64,000 nt of DNA from Firmicutes bacterium ADurb.Bin153 (GTDB lineage: Bacteria > Bacillota > DTU025 > MWDF01). Made by a program: the position numbers and the translations under genes. How positions within the stretch are numbered: the stretch's first letter is position 1; the number at the start of each line of letters is the position of its first letter. This document shows, one piece after another, positions 1 to 6,351 of this stretch. Location: contig MWDF01000005.1 of NCBI GenBank assembly GCA_002070415.1, positions 1 through 64,000 on the forward strand. Reading direction: 5' to 3'. The notes beneath the pieces are model-generated. The model was given only the letters and a program-made list of their open reading frames with translations, searched no databases and was not told the DNA's origin.

Positions 1-80
1 GGCCAGAGTCTTGTGGGGGTCCGACGCGTCGGAAGATCGCAGAGATGGTCGATGACAGATGACATTTGGCACATGGATAC
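1..80. other. Left-edge sequence, no gene recognised
   Basis: I see no supported coding region here. A perfect 12-bp palindrome (CCGACGCGTCGG) lies at about 21-32. The stretch may be the edge of a neighbouring gene or of intergenic DNA; the window cuts it off. Confidence 0.4.
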
Positions 81-115
81 AAAAAGCGACCCCCGTTGCA
101 TGGCAACGGGGGTCG
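81..115 (-). terminator. Intrinsic terminator downstream of mscL
   Basis: A perfect 13-bp stem (87-99 with 103-115) closes a 3-nt loop. On the minus strand it is followed by five T residues (81-85). It lies about 90 bases beyond the mscL stop codon and has no T-run in the plus direction, so it serves the minus strand. Confidence 0.9.
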
Positions 116-204
116 TGTGGTATTCCACTACAAAGAGAACGCGCGCAGTGGGGCTTGTGCCAGGGTGATCCGCCTGACCGTGATCGGCTCGGTGGGCAGG
201 TGAG

Positions 205-660
205 TTACCTGACCGACAGCTCCGACGTGCAGTGAGGGCACCTGACGGCCTTGATCGGGATAGCCGACAGACAGTAGGGGCACTCTTTCGTGGTCGGGGC
301 AGCGGGTTCTTCCTTCACTGGCTTGGCAGCGACTGCCTTTGCACGGTTGATCGTCCTGACCACCAGGAACAGTGCAAACGCCACTATCAGGAAGTCGATC
401 ACGGTGTTAACAAACAGGCCAATGTTGACGGTCGCTGCACCGGCAGCCTTGGCGTCAGCGAGTGACGCGAAGCCCTGCCTCGACAGGTCTATGAATATGT
501 TCGAGAAGTCGACTTTGCCCAAGAGCATGCCAAGGGGCGGCATGAGTATGTCGCCGACGAACGACGTGATTATCTTGCCGAATGAAGCGCCTATCACTAT
601 TCCGATGGCCATGTCGAGCACGTTGCCCTTCATGGCGAAGTCGCGAAACTCCTTTAGCAT
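205..660 (-). CDS. mscL: Large-conductance mechanosensitive channel MscL with C-terminal zinc ribbon
   Basis: Homo-oligomeric membrane channel that opens under membrane tension to release solutes after osmotic downshock. The N-terminus ([13 protein letters not shown]) and the first membrane helix with its glycine/alanine pattern (about residues 15-45) are typical of MscL; a second helix lies at about 82-104. At 151 aa it is longer than the roughly 136-aa E. coli protein. The extra tail carries two CxxC pairs (C127/C130 and C141/C144), which look like a small zinc ribbon. I chose the ATG at 660 because AGGAGG precedes it by a normal distance; an in-frame ATG at 681 has no ribosome-binding site. 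It is monocistronic and ends at the terminator at 81-115. Confidence 0.95.
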   Translation of the reverse strand: MLKEFRDFAMKGNVLDMAIGIVIGASFGKIITSFVGDILMPPLGMLLGKVDFSNIFIDLSRQGFASLADAKAAGAATVNIGLFVNTVIDFLIVAFALFLVVRTINRAKAVAAKPVKEEPAAPTTKECPYCLSAIPIKAVRCPHCTSELSVR

Positions 661-815
661 GGATATCAGCCCTCCTAACATGATCGTGCGTCAACTCCGC
701 TACCGGCAGTGCGACAGCAGACCTCCCGCTGCTTCGAATAGTGATTCGCCGTGGCGGGGCGTTACCCTTCAACCGCGAGCTTGTGGAGTGGAGGCTGGGC
801 AGGCAGAAACGGCAA

Positions 816-853
816 GATGGACACTGAATGGACATCGCCATTCAGTATCCATC
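816..853 (-). terminator. Stem-loop after the tRNA-Pro/tRNA-Leu pair
   Basis: A 16-bp stem (816-831 with 838-853) closes a 6-nt loop. The only non-Watson-Crick pair is a G-U on the minus-strand RNA, which would be an A-C mismatch on the plus strand, so the structure belongs to the minus transcript. It starts 37 nt after the tRNA-Leu CCA end. The following sequence is only weakly U-rich (TTGCCGTTT), so it is either a poor intrinsic terminator or an RNA 3' protective hairpin. Confidence 0.55.
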
Positions 854-889
854 TCAGAATACCTACTAGACACCTGTTTCAAAGGTTAT

Positions 890-973
890 TGGTGCGAGAG
901 GAGGGACTCGAACCCTCACGGGTCGCCCCGTCAGATCCTAAGTCTGATGCGTCTGCCATTCCGCCACTCTCGC
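890..973 (-). tRNA. tRNA-Leu (anticodon TAG)
   Basis: The minus strand folds into a class II tRNA: acceptor stem GCGAGAG (967-973) with CTCTCGC (894-900), anticodon loop CTTAGGA with anticodon TAG, a variable arm, and a GGTTCGAGTCC T-arm. The 3' CCA is encoded (890-892). It follows tRNA-Pro after a 17-nt spacer, so the two are probably one transcript. Confidence 0.95.
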
Positions 974-990
974 TTGCACAGACGTAAAAA

Positions 991-1067
991 TGGTCGAGGT
1001 GCCGGGACTTGAACCCGGGGCCTCTTGGTCCCGAACCAAGCGCGCTACCAAACTGCGCTACACCTCG
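991..1067 (-). tRNA. tRNA-Pro (anticodon CGG)
   Basis: A complete cloverleaf on the minus strand: acceptor stem CGAGGTG (1061-1067) pairs with CACCTCG (995-1001); anticodon stem CTTGG/CCAAG holds loop TTCGGGA, giving anticodon CGG; the T-loop is GTTCAAGTC. The CCA end is encoded (991-993). First gene of a two-tRNA unit with tRNA-Leu. Confidence 0.96.
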
Positions 1068-1088
1068 ACTGCTGTTTAGACAAATAAT

Positions 1089-1117
1089 ATGATATAACAG
1101 AAGCTATGTAAGTGCAA
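1089..1117 (-). promoter_or_regulatory. Candidate sigma-A promoter for the tRNA-Pro/tRNA-Leu unit
   Basis: A -10 hexamer TATCAT (1089-1094) and a weaker -35 hexamer TTGCAC (1112-1117) are 17 bp apart on the minus strand, just upstream of tRNA-Pro. The intervening DNA is AT-rich. The -35 match is only partial. Confidence 0.5.
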
Positions 1118-1139
1118 TTACTTTCTAGGAGTGAGCCCA

Positions 1140-1784
1140 TTGAACAATGATGAGCAACTGAGTCTGTTTTTAGGAAGACAGCAGCATGAGGATATTGAGC
1201 CCACTAATAGGAGTATGTACGACAAGAATGTGCTGATGCATGCCGTGACCGATGATGTGGCCAGGTGCCATTCATGTAAACTAGGCTCGACAAGGCTGAA
1301 TACCGTCCCCGGTGAAGGCAACCTTGATGCGAGGGTCATGTTCGTCGGGGAAGGACCAGGTGCCGATGAGGATTTAAAGGGGCGGCCCTTCGTCGGGGCA
1401 GCCGGAAAGCTCCTGGATGCGATAATCAACGCTATGGGCATGAAGAGAGAGGAAGTATTCATTGGGAACGTAGTTAAGTGCAGACCGCCGAGCAATAGGG
1501 TGCCGGAGAAAGATGAGATAGATACTTGCATTGTATATTTAAAAAGACAAATTGAAATAATTAAACCGAAAGTAATCGTGTTGTTGGGTTCCACAGCATA
1601 TAAAGCCATGATTCCCGGATCAAAGGATGGGATTACAAAGGCAAGGGGGAATTTCATACAGGTCGACGGTACTGAATTCATGCCTACGTTCCATCCCGCA
1701 GCCCTGCTCAGGGACCCATCCAGGAAGACTGACGTATGGCATGACATGAAGAAAGTAATGTCTTTACTTAGAGAGGAAATGTGA
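1140..1784 (+). CDS. Family 4 (Fe-S) uracil-DNA glycosylase
   Basis: Removes uracil from DNA, starting base-excision repair. Four cysteines (C43, C46, C114, C130) match the 4Fe-4S ligands of type 4 UDGs. Motif GEGPGADED (about 70-78) and the HPAALLR motif near the C-terminus form the active site. I start it at the TTG at 1140, 8 nt after AGGAG; the in-frame GTG at 1131 overlaps that Shine-Dalgarno and has none of its own. The product is 214 aa, a normal length. It is one of few plus-strand genes and looks AT-richer than the region beyond 8 kb. No SOS box is visible upstream. Confidence 0.93.
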   Translation: MNNDEQLSLFLGRQQHEDIEPTNRSMYDKNVLMHAVTDDVARCHSCKLGSTRLNTVPGEGNLDARVMFVGEGPGADEDLKGRPFVGAAGKLLDAIINAMGMKREEVFIGNVVKCRPPSNRVPEKDEIDTCIVYLKRQIEIIKPKVIVLLGSTAYKAMIPGSKDGITKARGNFIQVDGTEFMPTFHPAALLRDPSRKTDVWHDMKKVMSLLREEM

Positions 1785-1841
1785 TAGATTATCGTATAAT
1801 AGATATAGGGTCGTCAGAATAATAGGAAAGGTGTGAGTAAC

Positions 1842-2195
1842 ATGCACCTCATATCAAGCGAGGATATACTGCGGGGGCTCGAGAGCTTCAGGGCCATCGC
1901 GAAACAGGATCTCCTCGCTGCGCAGCTCACAGAGAACCCCGATTTCTGGGAAAAGCAAGCTTCGACGAGAAGGAACACCTATGACAGACTTATAAGTGTA
2001 ATAAACAACGAAGGTGTAGAGAGCGCGATATTCATGGCAAAACAATGGTATCAGCAGCTTCCGAACTTCTATGACAAGCTTGAAAACAGCAATCCGGAAG
2101 ATAGGGGAACAAAACAGGCTTTGGAGATCTTCTTCAGGGCATGTGGAGTAGAGAAGAAAGAAATAAAGGATACATCATCATCCATAAGGGCATAA
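1842..2195 (+). CDS. Hypothetical protein, 117 aa
   Basis: I do not recognise the family. The product is soluble, predominantly charged/aromatic and probably helical, with no signal peptide, membrane segment or cysteine pair. It begins HLISSEDILRGLESFRAIAKQD and has a tryptophan/tyrosine-rich centre (AKQWYQQLPNFYDKL). The ATG at 1842 has an AAGGTG 8 nt upstream; an in-frame GTG at 1833 is less well placed. It lies 57 bases after the uracil-DNA glycosylase on the same strand. A TATAAT at 1795-1800 in the gap lacks a good -35, so co-transcription or an own promoter are both possible. It ends at the shared terminator at 2226-2251. Confidence 0.75.
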   Translation: MHLISSEDILRGLESFRAIAKQDLLAAQLTENPDFWEKQASTRRNTYDRLISVINNEGVESAIFMAKQWYQQLPNFYDKLENSNPEDRGTKQALEIFFRACGVEKKEIKDTSSSIRA

Positions 2196-2225
2196 AGGTG
2201 TTCGTATCCAGATGAATATGAAATA

Positions 2226-2251
2226 GCCCCGCTTAATGCGGGGCATTATAT
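2226..2251. terminator. Bidirectional intrinsic terminator between the plus-strand gene and lexA
   Basis: Stem GCCCCGC (2226-2232) / GCGGGGC (2238-2244) with a 5-nt loop. It is followed by ATTATATTTT on the plus strand, and by an AT-rich CTATTTCATATT on the minus strand. The two flanking genes converge here. Confidence 0.85.
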
Positions 2252-2860
2252 TTTCCTAAGAAGTCCAATTACCTTGCCTATTACTTTGGTATCAGGGGAG
2301 ACTATTACTTGGTATGCCGGGTTCTCCGGATGCAGCTCGATGGTTTCCTTTGTTTTGTAGATACGCTTAACCGTTGCTTCATCTTCTATCATGGCTACTA
2401 CGATCTCGCCGTTTTGAGCATCGGACTGGCTTCTTACTATCAGCATGTCGCTTTCGTTTATCCCGGCGCCTATCATGCTGTCTCCCTTTACTTTGAGCAT
2501 GAAGACCTGATCGTCGCCTACCCAGTCCTTAGGTATCGGTATATAGTCTGTAATATTCTCAGTGGCCAATATCGGCATTCCGGCGGTGACGGCACCTACC
2601 AGAGGCACACCTTTGGCTATCTTCCTTACATTTATCGAATCCCCAGTATCCTGGATTACATCTATAGCCCGGGGTTTAGTGAGATCACGCCTTATAAAAC
2701 CCTTCTTTTCCAGGGAGTTCAGATAGCCGTGCACTGTAGAAGTGGACTTCAGTCCTACCGCTGCGCATATCTCCCTTACGGAAGGGGGAAAGCCCTTTTC
2801 TGCGGCTTCCTTTGATATGAAGCTTAGTATCTGTGACTCTCTATCATTCAGGTTAGGCAT
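2246..2860 (-). CDS. lexA: LexA SOS repressor
   Basis: Transcriptional repressor of the DNA-damage regulon; RecA filaments trigger its self-cleavage. The N-terminal winged helix-turn-helix spans about residues 1-65. The C-terminal peptidase S24 domain shows the scissile A93-G94 bond (VTAGMP), catalytic S128 (GDSM) and K165 (ATVKR). The 204-aa length is normal. The ATG at 2860 has a GAGGTG at good spacing. Its own promoter overlaps a LexA box (2915-2928), and it diverges from a YneA-like gene carrying a second box, so autoregulation and co-regulation are expected. Confidence 0.98.
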   Translation of the reverse strand: MPNLNDRESQILSFISKEAAEKGFPPSVREICAAVGLKSTSTVHGYLNSLEKKGFIRRDLTKPRAIDVIQDTGDSINVRKIAKGVPLVGAVTAGMPILATENITDYIPIPKDWVGDDQVFMLKVKGDSMIGAGINESDMLIVRSQSDAQNGEIVVAMIEDEATVKRIYKTKETIELHPENPAYQVIVSPDTKVIGKVIGLLRKI

Positions 2861-2888
2861 AATAACACCTCAATTCATGATTAACACT

Positions 2889-2917
2889 AATATATCAGAC
2901 ATCAATAAAGTATACAA
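2889..2917 (-). promoter_or_regulatory. lexA promoter
   Basis: TTGTAT (-35, 2912-2917) and TATATT (-10, 2889-2894) are separated by 17 bp on the minus strand. The -35 overlaps the LexA box at 2915-2928, the arrangement expected for autorepression. Confidence 0.7.
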
Positions 2918-2928
2918 ACGTTTGTTCG
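2915..2928. promoter_or_regulatory. LexA (SOS) box at the lexA promoter
   Basis: CAAACGTTTGTTCG matches the Gram-positive consensus CGAAC-N4-GTTCG at all but one of the ten fixed positions. It overlaps the -35 of lexA. Confidence 0.8.
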
Positions 2929-2935
2929 ATTGCCG

Positions 2936-2964
2936 TTGACATGCATCCTTGATGCCTATATACT
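2936..2964 (+). promoter_or_regulatory. yneA promoter (near-consensus sigma-A)
   Basis: TTGACA (2936-2941) and TATACT (2959-2964) are exactly 17 bp apart. The predicted start of transcription falls on the LexA box at 2971-2984, so bound LexA would block initiation or escape. Confidence 0.88.
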
Positions 2965-2970
2965 GAAACC

Positions 2971-2984
2971 AGAACATATGTTCG
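2971..2984. promoter_or_regulatory. LexA (SOS) box at the yneA start site
   Basis: AGAACATATGTTCG matches CGAAC-N4-GTTCG at nine of ten fixed positions and has a palindromic core. It covers the predicted +1 of the downstream gene and is centred 56 bp from the lexA-proximal box. Confidence 0.88.
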
Positions 2985-3002
2985 ATAAGGAGCGGATAAC
3001 TA

Positions 3003-3329
3003 ATGATAGGTACCATCTACAGGGCAAAGAGGATAAAAGGTGATTCTACCCTTAGATTGATCCTAACCGTTACTGGCATATCCGTATTCATATTGGCATT
3101 CGGCATCATATTCAGTTCCTGCGTCATGGGCCGGAATGATGCTACCGGAGTAGAAGAAGTTATCGTTTGTGTAGGTGATACCGTTTGGGGATGCGTCAGG
3201 AGCGTTTACGGGGATGAAGCCGATATAAGATCAGTCGTAGAGAGGACTATAGAGATTAACAACATCGAAAGCGGCATCATATACCCGGGGCACGTATTAG
3301 CAATCCCGAAGCCATATAGCGCACAATAG
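3003..3329 (+). CDS. yneA: YneA-like SOS cell-division inhibitor (membrane-anchored LysM protein)
   Basis: Probable damage-inducible suppressor of septation acting at the membrane/cell-wall interface. Residues about 18-42 form one membrane segment. A LysM peptidoglycan-binding domain follows (about 53-104, with VGDT near its start and YPGHVLAIP at its end). At 108 aa it matches the roughly 103-aa B. subtilis YneA. Divergence from lexA, as in Bacillus, and a LexA box on its start site are the main reasons for the name; sequence identity to YneA is probably low. AAGGAG lies 10 nt before the ATG. It ends before the hairpin at 3346-3381. Confidence 0.82.
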   Translation: MIGTIYRAKRIKGDSTLRLILTVTGISVFILAFGIIFSSCVMGRNDATGVEEVIVCVGDTVWGCVRSVYGDEADIRSVVERTIEINNIESGIIYPGHVLAIPKPYSAQ

Positions 3330-3345
3330 GGCACTGTAATTGATT

Positions 3346-3381
3346 AAAGAGGTACCGAAGGTTAAGCTCAGGTACCTCTTT
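3346..3381. terminator. Terminator-like hairpin between yneA and the GNAT gene
   Basis: An 11-bp perfect stem AAAGAGGTACC / GGTACCTCTTT (3346-3356 with 3371-3381) with a 14-nt loop. It lies between convergent genes. Each arm carries three T residues at its outer end, so it could act in both directions, though the U-tract is short. Confidence 0.65.
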
Positions 3382-3408
3382 ACATTGTAATGTCTTGATA
3401 ATGGTTGG

Positions 3409-3870
3409 TTAAGGGCTCAATATCTTAGCCACGTAGTAACCTATAGGCGGATTGCTATCATGAGGGCGGAAACCTTCTGTTGCAGGGCAGAGGCAATAAC
3501 CCAAGGCATACCACATGTTTATCGCCTTGATTTTGTCGTCGCTACTCCATGCTCTGATTTGCCGATATCCGCGCTCCTTAGCCCAATGCTCGGACAATTC
3601 TATCATCTTGCTAGCTATACCACGGCGCTGGTAATAGGTGTCCACCTCGATTGCATCAATATATGCGTCAGTCTTGTCAGCGAGAGGGGGAATAAGCGCT
3701 TTAGTGTAAATTGAGATGAAACCAACAGGTTCGCTACCGTCATACGCGGCTAGGGAATAGCAATCCTCACCGAAATGAAAGCAGTTGTAGTACTCTATGT
3801 ATTTCCCGAACTTCCTTACGAATATCTTTACTTCATCAGGTTCGACTTCGCGAAAAATGATCTCAGCCAT
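3409..3870 (-). CDS. GNAT-family N-acetyltransferase
   Basis: Acetyl-CoA-dependent acyltransferase of unknown acceptor. The GNAT core is visible: strand VGFISIYTK, then IDAIEVDTYYQRRGIASKMIE, where QRRGIAS (about 81-87) is the acetyl-CoA pyrophosphate-binding motif A, and NMWYALGY near residues 118-125. 153 aa, single domain, no signal peptide. GGAGG lies 7 nt before the ATG. It appears to be a single-gene unit between the yneA terminator and the fmdB terminator; I see no convincing promoter in its upstream 100 bases. The substrate cannot be inferred from context. Confidence 0.85.
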   Translation of the reverse strand: MAEIIFREVEPDEVKIFVRKFGKYIEYYNCFHFGEDCYSLAAYDGSEPVGFISIYTKALIPPLADKTDAYIDAIEVDTYYQRRGIASKMIELSEHWAKERGYRQIRAWSSDDKIKAINMWYALGYCLCPATEGFRPHDSNPPIGYYVAKILSP

Positions 3871-3970
3871 TCAATTTCCTCCGTAGTTAGTGATGCCATT
3901 GGGTTCTAATCCAGGAGCGGTAATGATGCTCTTATTCTTTATGAGGGGAGAGTTCCCTCTAGCTACAGGC

Positions 3971-4011
3971 AAATAAAAATGGAACCGCTCCCCTCAGAGA
4001 GGGAGCCGTTT
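3971..4011 (-). terminator. Intrinsic terminator of the pduL-nudix-fmdB operon
   Basis: On the minus strand GCTCCCT pairs with GGGGAGC, extended by an AAC/GTT pair outside one mismatch, and is followed by ATTTTTATTT (3971-3980). It lies about 90 bases past the fmdB stop. Confidence 0.8.
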
Positions 4012-4065
4012 GGCCGAGATTGTTAATGTCGCATAATACACATTATGTAAATCTATATTATTATC

Positions 4066-4086
4066 TTAGGGCCGGACCGGCCCTAA
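4066..4086 (-). terminator. Second hairpin after fmdB
   Basis: A 9-bp perfect stem TTAGGGCCG / CGGCCCTAA with a 3-nt loop, 12 bases after the fmdB stop. The following minus sequence AGATAATAATATAGATTT is only mildly U-rich. Probably a weak first terminator or RNA-stabilising hairpin ahead of the stronger one at 3971-4011. Confidence 0.55.
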
Positions 4087-4097
4087 TGGCTATGACT

Positions 4098-4310
4098 TCA
4101 TGTAGGGCTGCATGATGTGCTACTGCATCCGCTGCAATCGCTTGATCCTACCGAGGGCTTGAAACTAGATCCACATGAGAAACCGAATTTGGAAAGAAGT
4201 TTCTTCGTTCTGTCGGAATTGCACTTCGGGCAGACCACACGCTCGTCCTTCTTTGCCAGGGTTTCGAAATTGTGTCCGCAGTCTTCGCACTTGAACTCAA
4301 ACATCGGCAT
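4098..4310 (-). CDS. FmdB-type zinc ribbon protein
   Basis: A 70-aa regulator-like protein of the FmdB/CxxC_CxxC family; the true function is not established. The N-terminus PMFEFKCEDCGHNFETL, with C8/C11 and a second CPKC pair (C27/C30), forms the zinc ribbon. The C-terminal tail is Ser/Cys-rich (CSGCSSTSC), common in the family. The first ATG is preceded by GAGGTG at 8 nt; a second ATG two codons later is less likely. It lies 12 bases after the NUDIX gene as the last member of the pduL operon. Confidence 0.88.
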   Translation of the reverse strand: MPMFEFKCEDCGHNFETLAKKDERVVCPKCNSDRTKKLLSKFGFSCGSSFKPSVGSSDCSGCSSTSCSPT

Positions 4311-4322
4311 TTGGATATCACC

Positions 4323-4784
4323 TCAGAAAAGGCTCTTGGATATGCTAAAGAAGTATTCGATATATCCGTCAGTAATCGCAAGATTAGCTGGGCAAGTTGA
4401 GAAAAGCCCAGCTCCTGACACTTTGCTGTCAAGGAACGCCGGCGAGAAGGAACTCAACTTGCAGGAAAATATGTCGCCGTCCATAATAAAACTCTCTCTT
4501 TCGACTCTATAGGAGCACCGCCAGATGAAATTTCCGCCAGTCATGCCCGTTTCCTCAAGAAGTTCCCTTTCTGCGCAGTCCAAGGGAGTTTCCCCGGTCT
4601 CTCTTTTTCCTCCGGGAAACTCCCAACCTTTGCGGTCTGTATTGAAGACCAAAAGCAACTTATCAATGAAAATCGGCACTACAAGCGATGAGCCTCCATC
4701 ATATGTTCGCGGACGGACGAAATCCAGTACGGTTGTTGTCCGCTGATCCTTGAGTATGACTCTCTCGCCTTCATCTTGATTCAT
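4323..4784 (-). CDS. NUDIX hydrolase
   Basis: Cleaves a nucleoside-diphosphate-linked compound. The NUDIX box GX5EX7REUXEEXGU is intact at about residues 59-81 (GKRETGE...RELLEETGM), so it should bind Mg2+ and be active. The C-terminal part (about 100-153) has no telling motif, so the substrate (8-oxo-dGTP-like or other) is open. 153 aa. Its ATG overlaps the pduL stop as ATGA, indicating translational coupling, and fmdB follows 12 bases later. Confidence 0.87.
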   Translation of the reverse strand: MNQDEGERVILKDQRTTTVLDFVRPRTYDGGSSLVVPIFIDKLLLVFNTDRKGWEFPGGKRETGETPLDCAERELLEETGMTGGNFIWRCSYRVERESFIMDGDIFSCKLSSFSPAFLDSKVSGAGLFSTCPANLAITDGYIEYFFSISKSLF

Positions 4785-5356
4785 ACAAGGACGTAGACTA
4801 ACTCGCCGTTCTTCAGTCCGCAGGCATTGGCCTCGTCCGTGTCTATGTGCATCTCAAGTACAAATGTCGGATGTACCCTTATAAGGACCTCTTCGAATAC
4901 AAGGCCGCGGTTTCCCTTGACGCTGACCTTGACGATCTGCTTGTCCTTCAGTCCGAGCTTGGCGGCATCTTCATCATTCATGTGGACATGCCTCTTTGCT
5001 ACGATGCATCCCTCGGTAAGATTCAGCTCTCCTTTGGGCCCTACGATCTTGATAGGAGTGCTCTCTTTCAGGTCGCCGCTATCGCGCACAGGGGGCTCAA
5101 GGCCCAAAGCCCTGGCATCGGTATTGGACACTTCAATCTGTGTCTGTTTCCTTGTCGGCCCTAAGACCCTTACATTGTTCAGGCTACCCTTGGGTCCTAT
5201 AAGATTTACGACCTCTTCGCAAGCGAACTGCCCTTTCTGAGAAAGGTCCTTCTTAACAGTTAGTTTCGCGCCTTCCCCAAAAAGCTTATGAAGATCCGCT
5301 TCGCTCAGATGAAGATGTCTGTTTGAGATCCCTACCGGTACTTTAAAGTCTGACAT
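4781..5356 (-). CDS. pduL: Phosphate propanoyltransferase (PduL-type phosphotransacylase)
   Basis: Converts acyl-CoA plus phosphate to acyl-phosphate plus CoA (acetyl or propionyl). Two beta-barrel repeats each begin with a His-rich metal motif: SNRHLHLS (H14, H16) and AKRHVHMN (H123, H125). H170 near EMHIDTDEANA is a likely further zinc ligand. At 191 aa it lacks the N-terminal encapsulation extension of compartment PduL proteins, and no shell-protein or aldehyde-dehydrogenase gene is nearby, so a cytosolic Pta-replacing role is likely. AAGGAGG precedes the ATG by about 8 nt. First gene of pduL-nudix-fmdB. Confidence 0.93.
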   Translation of the reverse strand: MSDFKVPVGISNRHLHLSEADLHKLFGEGAKLTVKKDLSQKGQFACEEVVNLIGPKGSLNNVRVLGPTRKQTQIEVSNTDARALGLEPPVRDSGDLKESTPIKIVGPKGELNLTEGCIVAKRHVHMNDEDAAKLGLKDKQIVKVSVKGNRGLVFEEVLIRVHPTFVLEMHIDTDEANACGLKNGELVYVLV

Positions 5357-5393
5357 TTGTCTGCCTCCTTACGGTAATCTACTTTTTAATCAA

Positions 5394-5422
5394 TTGACAA
5401 CAATGCCCTATGCACGTAAAAT
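5394..5422 (+). promoter_or_regulatory. tRNA-Trp promoter
   Basis: TTGACA (5394-5399) and TAAAAT (5417-5422) with a 17-bp spacer, ending 27 bases before the tRNA-Trp gene on the same strand. Near-consensus sigma-A promoter. Confidence 0.88.
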
Positions 5423-5449
5423 ACTTATTGCATATGAATACGCCATCGC

Positions 5450-5525
5450 AGGGGAGTAGCTCAATTGGCAGAGCATCGGTCTCCAAAACCGAGGGTTGCG
5501 GGTTCAAGTCCTGTCTCCCCTGCCA
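5450..5525 (+). tRNA. tRNA-Trp (anticodon CCA)
   Basis: 76-nt cloverleaf: acceptor AGGGGAG/CTCCCCT, anticodon stem TCGGT/ACCGA with loop CTCCAAA (anticodon CCA), T-arm with GGTTCAAGTCC, discriminator G and encoded CCA. It lies between the divergent pduL and the convergent surE, with its own promoter. No clear terminator is visible in the 33-base gap to the surE stop. Confidence 0.97.
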
Positions 5526-5558
5526 CTATTCTACACTCAAAGGTTTACATATTATATA

Positions 5559-6344
5559 TTATAGCAACCGATGGCCCCCGCCGCTGTTCCTCAATTTCGT
5601 CAGTAATGCATAGTCCGTGACATCGAACTTGATCGGCGTTATGGATATCAAGCCTTTCTTCACCGCTACAGTGTCATAATCCGCTTCTGTGTCCATGTCC
5701 ATCGGATTGCCCGACATCCAGATATACTCCCTACCCCGGGGATCATGCCTGATGTCGAATATATCGACGTATTTCATAGTCCCTGCCCTGGTAAACATAT
5801 ACGGCATACCTGAGCCCTGCTCCTGGGAATCGGCAGGTACATTAACGTTGAGCATGGTCCCGCATGGCAGCTCATTCATGAATATGTCAGTTATATGTCC
5901 TGAGACGAATTTAGAGGCCGTCTGATAGTTTGGATTACGTTTATCGGTACAAGACACGGCAATCGACGGAATGCCCGCAAAACACCCTTCGGCGGCCGCT
6001 GCGACGGTGCCTGAATACAGGATGTCCGTACCTAGGTTAGGTCCTCTGTTGACTCCCGAGATAACATAATCCGGTGGATCCGCCTTCATGAGCAGCTCCA
6101 ATGCGATTTTCACGCAGTCAGCCGGCGTACCGTCAGCGGACCAGGCCCTGAAGGCGTCAAAACCCGGATTCTCAACCTCGATGAGCCTTAACGGGCTGTA
6201 CATCGTCAATGCATGGCTGGCCGCGCTTCTTTCCCTATCCGGTGCGCACACGAATACTTGGAAGCCCGCCTCGGTCAGGCAGTTGCAAAGAGAAGCCAAT
6301 CCTTCGGCATGTATGCCGTCGTCGTTTGAAACCAAGATCTTCAT
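5559..6344 (-). CDS. surE: 5'/3'-nucleotidase SurE
   Basis: Metal-dependent phosphatase acting on nucleoside 5'- and 3'-monophosphates, linked to stationary-phase survival. The N-terminus MKILVSNDDGIHAEG carries the D8-D9 metal ligands; S40 (RSAASHALT) and the SGVNRGPNLGTDILYSGT segment complete the site. I chose the ATG at 6344: an upstream in-frame ATG would add 19 residues lacking homology. AGGAG sits 4 nt before it. It follows the MgtC-family gene by 7 bases and ends the der-plsY-mgtC-surE run. Confidence 0.96.
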   Translation of the reverse strand: MKILVSNDDGIHAEGLASLCNCLTEAGFQVFVCAPDRERSAASHALTMYSPLRLIEVENPGFDAFRAWSADGTPADCVKIALELLMKADPPDYVISGVNRGPNLGTDILYSGTVAAAAEGCFAGIPSIAVSCTDKRNPNYQTASKFVSGHITDIFMNELPCGTMLNVNVPADSQEQGSGMPYMFTRAGTMKYVDIFDIRHDPRGREYIWMSGNPMDMDTEADYDTVAVKKGLISITPIKFDVTDYALLTKLRNSGGGHRLL

Positions 6345-6351
6345 AATGCTC

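Noticed and set aside
290-1012. 240-aa plus-strand open frame over mscL and the tRNAs
   Set aside because: Crosses mscL antisense and runs through two tRNA genes; not a plausible coding region.
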